From Nitrosopumilus ureiphilus (GTDB lineage Archaea > Thermoproteota > Nitrososphaeria > Nitrososphaerales > Nitrosopumilaceae): DNA of 64,000 nt. This document shows positions 61,423 to 64,000 of this stretch, in pieces. The notes under the pieces are model-generated. The model had not been told where the DNA came from. It worked only from the letters and a program-made list of their open reading frames with translations, and made no database searches. The stretch is taken from NCBI RefSeq assembly GCF_013407185.1, contig NZ_CP026995.1, positions 62,001-126,000 of the forward strand. Reading direction: 5' to 3'. The stretch's first letter is position 1, and each line of letters begins with the position of its first letter. The position numbers were made by a program, and so were the translations under genes.

Positions 61423-62850
61423 TTGACGCTAAAATATTACTTGAAACCCAATATTCTATTTATCGTAATTGACTCATTTTCAGCCAAAAAATGTTTTGGT
61501 AAAAATAAAACATCAATAACACCAAATATAGATAATTTGATCAAACAAGGAACTTATTTTTCCCAAACAATTTCTGCTTCTTCTTCAACCGTTTTATCAT
61601 TTGGTAGTATCTTCACTGGTTTATATCCATTTGAGAGTGTTATTCGAGAAAATAATTATTTTAAAATTGATCCTAAAAAAATAACCTATATTGAAAATTT
61701 AATTGATTTTGGTTATAATGCTTATGCAACTTTACCAAAAATATTCACATTTGTTGGATTGGAAAAAATCTTTCAAAGAGAAATTGAAACTTATGATTCT
61801 TTTGAAAATTTATACAATGGTGTTGGTGAACAAATACTTGATAGTCTAAACTCAAAAAATCTACAAGAACCATGGTTATACTATTTACATTTAATGGATT
61901 TACATGGAACTGAAACATCATTTCTAAGTGATCCACCTGAAGAGTTTTCTGATAAAAAATTTGGAATTAACAGATATGATAGAATGGTTTCTGCCATGGA
62001 TGTGTGGCTGGGAAAAATTTTGGAAAAAATTGATTTAGAAAAAACATTAATTATTTTAACTGCCGATCATGGTGCTGATTCAGCTTCTTGGACACCAGAA
62101 ATGGAGAAATTTGCTCAATACAATATAGAAAACCGAAAAGTAGAATCTGGAACCCTACATAAAATATCTATGAAAGTACCCAAATCTTTAATTCCTTTTA
62201 GGAAAAAATTGTCTGATAAATATAGAGAAAAAAGAGATCAAACAATTCAAAAAAAAATTCAACCCGAAATAGAAAAAATTGTTGAACTTGATTTGACTCC
62301 ATATGAAAAGCGTGTAATGCAAAATGCTATAGGATCCATTCCTAAAGTTTATGAAGAAATGTGTCATGTTCCATTAATCATTTCAGGTTTTAAAATTCCT
62401 AACAAAATTATTGAACAATTAGTTAGCAGTATTGATATCTTTCCAACTATTGCTGAAATTGTAAATATGCCAAAAAATAATGGAAAAATTCATGGACAAA
62501 GTCTTCTCCCACTTATTAATGACAAAACAATAGAAGAAAGACCAGTATATATTGAAAGTGATATTGATTCATCATCAAAAACTAATGTAATAGGAATACG
62601 AACTTCCAAATACAAGTATTTCAGGAGTGGTGATTCTTCTACTGTTAATCAACATCTTTATGATCTTCAAACTGATGCATTAGAAGAAAATAACATTGCA
62701 AATGAAAATCCCAAAACTGTTGAAGACATGGAAAGTATTTTGCAAAAATTAAAAAATAATTCTTACATGCAAAGTGATCAAAAACAAATAGATGAAGATA
62801 AAAGGAAAAAAATTCAAGAAGAATTAAAGAAGCTTGGGTATATCTCTTGA
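61423..62850 (+). CDS. Sulfatase-like alkaline-phosphatase-superfamily enzyme with Thr nucleophile
   Basis: 475 residues from a TTG start. Metal-site motifs are FIVIDSFS (Asp17) and LTADHGADSAS. Aligning on SIFTGLYP, the sulfatase CxPSR box is TVLSF, so Thr56 stands where formylglycine would form. ASIDIFPTIAEI-like and LYDLQTDALEENNIAN segments are typical of the sulfatase C-terminus. As with the gene at 35463-36611, phospho-transfer or phosphodiester cleavage is more likely than sulfate-ester hydrolysis. No signal peptide is evident. Confidence 0.78.
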   Translation: MTLKYYLKPNILFIVIDSFSAKKCFGKNKTSITPNIDNLIKQGTYFSQTISASSSTVLSFGSIFTGLYPFESVIRENNYFKIDPKKITYIENLIDFGYNAYATLPKIFTFVGLEKIFQREIETYDSFENLYNGVGEQILDSLNSKNLQEPWLYYLHLMDLHGTETSFLSDPPEEFSDKKFGINRYDRMVSAMDVWLGKILEKIDLEKTLIILTADHGADSASWTPEMEKFAQYNIENRKVESGTLHKISMKVPKSLIPFRKKLSDKYREKRDQTIQKKIQPEIEKIVELDLTPYEKRVMQNAIGSIPKVYEEMCHVPLIISGFKIPNKIIEQLVSSIDIFPTIAEIVNMPKNNGKIHGQSLLPLINDKTIEERPVYIESDIDSSSKTNVIGIRTSKYKYFRSGDSSTVNQHLYDLQTDALEENNIANENPKTVEDMESILQKLKNNSYMQSDQKQIDEDKRKKIQEELKKLGYIS

Positions 62851-62976
62851 AATTTAAAAATTAAATTTACTATTCAATTTTTATTATAACTTAATATGTA
62901 AAAATTCATATTTAATTAATTTCCTTTATAAAAATATCTTAAAACATTCTTAACCATTAGTCTTGTTGTTGTTATT

Positions 62977-63753
62977 ATGATTGGATGTATTATTCAGGCA
63001 CGAATTGGCTCTAGTAGACTTCCCGGAAAAACTTTGATGAAACTAGACAAAAAAAATACAGTTTTGGATTTTGTAATAAATCAACTTTCATACAGTAAAT
63101 TAATAGAGACAATTGTTATTGCAACTACCGATCTCAAAGAAGATGACGTTATTGAAATTTTTGCCAAAAATTTGAACATAAATATTTTTAGAGGAAACTC
63201 AAACGATGTAGTTGATAGATATTTTCAGTGTGCAAAAAAATTTTCGATAGATACTATTGTAAGAATTACTGCAGATAATCCATTAATTGATCCAAATATT
63301 ATTGATTTAGTCATAGATGAATATTGTGATAAAAAATGTGATTTTGCAACAAATACATTACATAGAACATTTCCATATGGTACAGAAGTTGAAGTTTTTT
63401 CTTTTGAAGTTATTGAAAAAACATGGTTCAATGCCAAAAAGCCTTCAGAACGGGAACATGTTACACCATTTATTAGAGATCCACAAAACAAATTCTATTT
63501 AGTAAATGTAGAAAACTATGAGGATCTCTCAAAGATAAGATATACTGTTGATAGAAGAGAAGATCTTAAACTTATAAAAGAAATTATAAAAAATATTAAC
63601 ACAAAACCAATTTTACTGAAACATATAATTGAACTGTATCAAACTAAACCCAACATCTTTAAAATCAATGAAAATGTTAAACATGATGGTTATATCACAT
63701 CTTTAAAAAAAGATCAACAATATTTTAAATCTCATAATGAGGATAATTCTTAA
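62977..63753 (+). CDS. SpsF/NeuA-like cytidylyltransferase
   Basis: 258 residues beginning MIGCIIQARIGSSRLPGKTL, the CTP-binding signature of the SpsF/CMP-KDO/CMP-NeuAc synthetase superfamily. RITADNPLIDPNIIDLV with metal-binding Asp and TVDRREDLKLIKEI support SpsF. A TATA-like TTTATAAAAA lies at 62925-62934. The stop overlaps the ATG of the aminotransferase (TAATG), so the two are translationally coupled. It may activate a nonulosonic acid or related sugar. Confidence 0.88.
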   Translation: MIGCIIQARIGSSRLPGKTLMKLDKKNTVLDFVINQLSYSKLIETIVIATTDLKEDDVIEIFAKNLNINIFRGNSNDVVDRYFQCAKKFSIDTIVRITADNPLIDPNIIDLVIDEYCDKKCDFATNTLHRTFPYGTEVEVFSFEVIEKTWFNAKKPSEREHVTPFIRDPQNKFYLVNVENYEDLSKIRYTVDRREDLKLIKEIIKNINTKPILLKHIIELYQTKPNIFKINENVKHDGYITSLKKDQQYFKSHNEDNS

Positions 63754-64000
63754 TGTCAAAAATAAAACTATTTGATCCTTTCTTGGATGGTTCTGAAAAA
63801 AATGCCATTAATCAGGTATTAGATAGTCATTTTTGGGCATCAGGTGCGGGTACTGGTTATGTAGGAAAATTTGAAGAAAAATTCTCAAAATATGTTGGCT
63901 CTAAAAATAGTATTGCAGTAAATAGCGGAACGGCTGCACTAAATCTTGCATTATCTATGTTTGATATAAAAAATAAAGAAGTCATTTTACCCTCATTATC
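63753..64000 (+). CDS. DegT/DnrJ/EryC1/StrS aminotransferase, N-terminal part (runs off window)
   Basis: PLP-dependent sugar aminotransferase. The visible 82 residues contain FDPFLDGSEKNAINQVLDSH, WASGAGTGYVGKFEEKFSKY and NSGTAALNLALS, the standard start of the family. The start ATG overlaps the stop of the cytidylyltransferase. Together the pair resembles the PseC/PseF side of pseudaminic- or legionaminic-type sugar pathways. Confidence 0.9.
   Translation, partial: MSKIKLFDPFLDGSEKNAINQVLDSHFWASGAGTGYVGKFEEKFSKYVGSKNSIAVNSGTAALNLALSMFDIKNKEVILPSL

Noticed and set aside
34228-64000. Prophage, transposon or integrated plasmid as carrier of the glycan region
   Set aside because: No integrase, transposase, terminal repeats, phage structural genes or replication genes are visible; tRNA genes in the window show no duplicated 3' ends.

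Overview
The window is a chromosomal segment of an ammonia-oxidising-type thaumarchaeon (Nitrososphaerota), most like the marine Nitrosopumilus group. The evidence is the very low G+C, dense genes on both strands, TATA elements 25-30 nt before start codons with little or no leader, and the gene content. Archaeal markers are aIF2-alpha with Nop10, Pelota, GatD/GatE, CDC48, an RPA-type SSB, an Lsm protein, an archaeal SRP RNA, AglB/STT3 and a Tes-type radical SAM tetraether-lipid synthase. Bacterial-type GrpE-DnaK-DnaJ and MetK are also present.

Layout. 0-1.1 kb: C-terminal part of the oligosaccharyltransferase AglB. 1.1-2.1 kb: Nop10 and aIF2-alpha. 2.1-7.7 kb: anaerobic-type cobalamin genes (cobO, cbiA, cbiC, cbiX, cbiG, cbiD). 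7.7-15.2 kb: an SDR protein, MetK, Lsm, a RadB-like ATPase, an Lhr-type helicase and RPA, with two small unannotated-looking genes. 15.2-16.9 kb: an ABC-2 exporter. 16.9-21.3 kb: a sugar-nucleotide-dehydrogenase-family protein split by an intein exactly at its catalytic cysteine, tRNA-Gln, a DUF354 protein and an unknown Rossmann protein. 21.3-25.7 kb: grpE-dnaK-dnaJ and a HAD nucleotidase; DnaK ends in nine perfect 24-bp tandem repeats. 25.8-34.1 kb: tRNA-Leu, GatE-GatD, CDC48, L2, acylphosphatase, SRP RNA and a tRNA-thiolation enzyme.

From 34.2 kb the window becomes a cell-surface glycan region, interrupted at 41.4-48.9 kb by housekeeping and regulatory genes (site-2 protease, CutA, Pelota, a RelE-type toxin-antitoxin pair, a box C/D sRNA, YjbQ, DtxR and TrmB regulators, Tes). 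The first glycan block (34.2-41.4 kb) is the most striking. A methyltransferase, a PEP-synthase-like kinase, a class-I glutamine amidotransferase and a sugar-phosphate-type cytidylyltransferase lie in the same order as the Campylobacter jejuni capsule genes cj1419/20-cj1418-cj1417-cj1416. Those genes make the phosphoramidate donor through glutamine phosphate and CDP-glutamine. An alkaline-phosphatase-superfamily enzyme with a Thr in place of the sulfatase Cys follows in the same direction. I interpret this as a candidate archaeal phosphoramidate (P-N bond) surface-modification system.

The second glycan block (48.9-64 kb) holds GT4 glycosyltransferases (two are clear paralogues), an epimerase, a UDP-sugar dehydrogenase, a PIG-L deacetylase, an asparagine-synthase-like amidotransferase without a glutaminase domain, three methyltransferases and a second Thr-nucleophile sulfatase-like enzyme. 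At the right edge are an SpsF-type cytidylyltransferase and a DegT aminotransferase, which suggest nonulosonic-acid-like sugar synthesis continuing outside the window. With AglB at the left edge, these genes fit assembly and transfer of decorated glycans onto surface proteins. All functional statements rest on motif reading; no database search was run.
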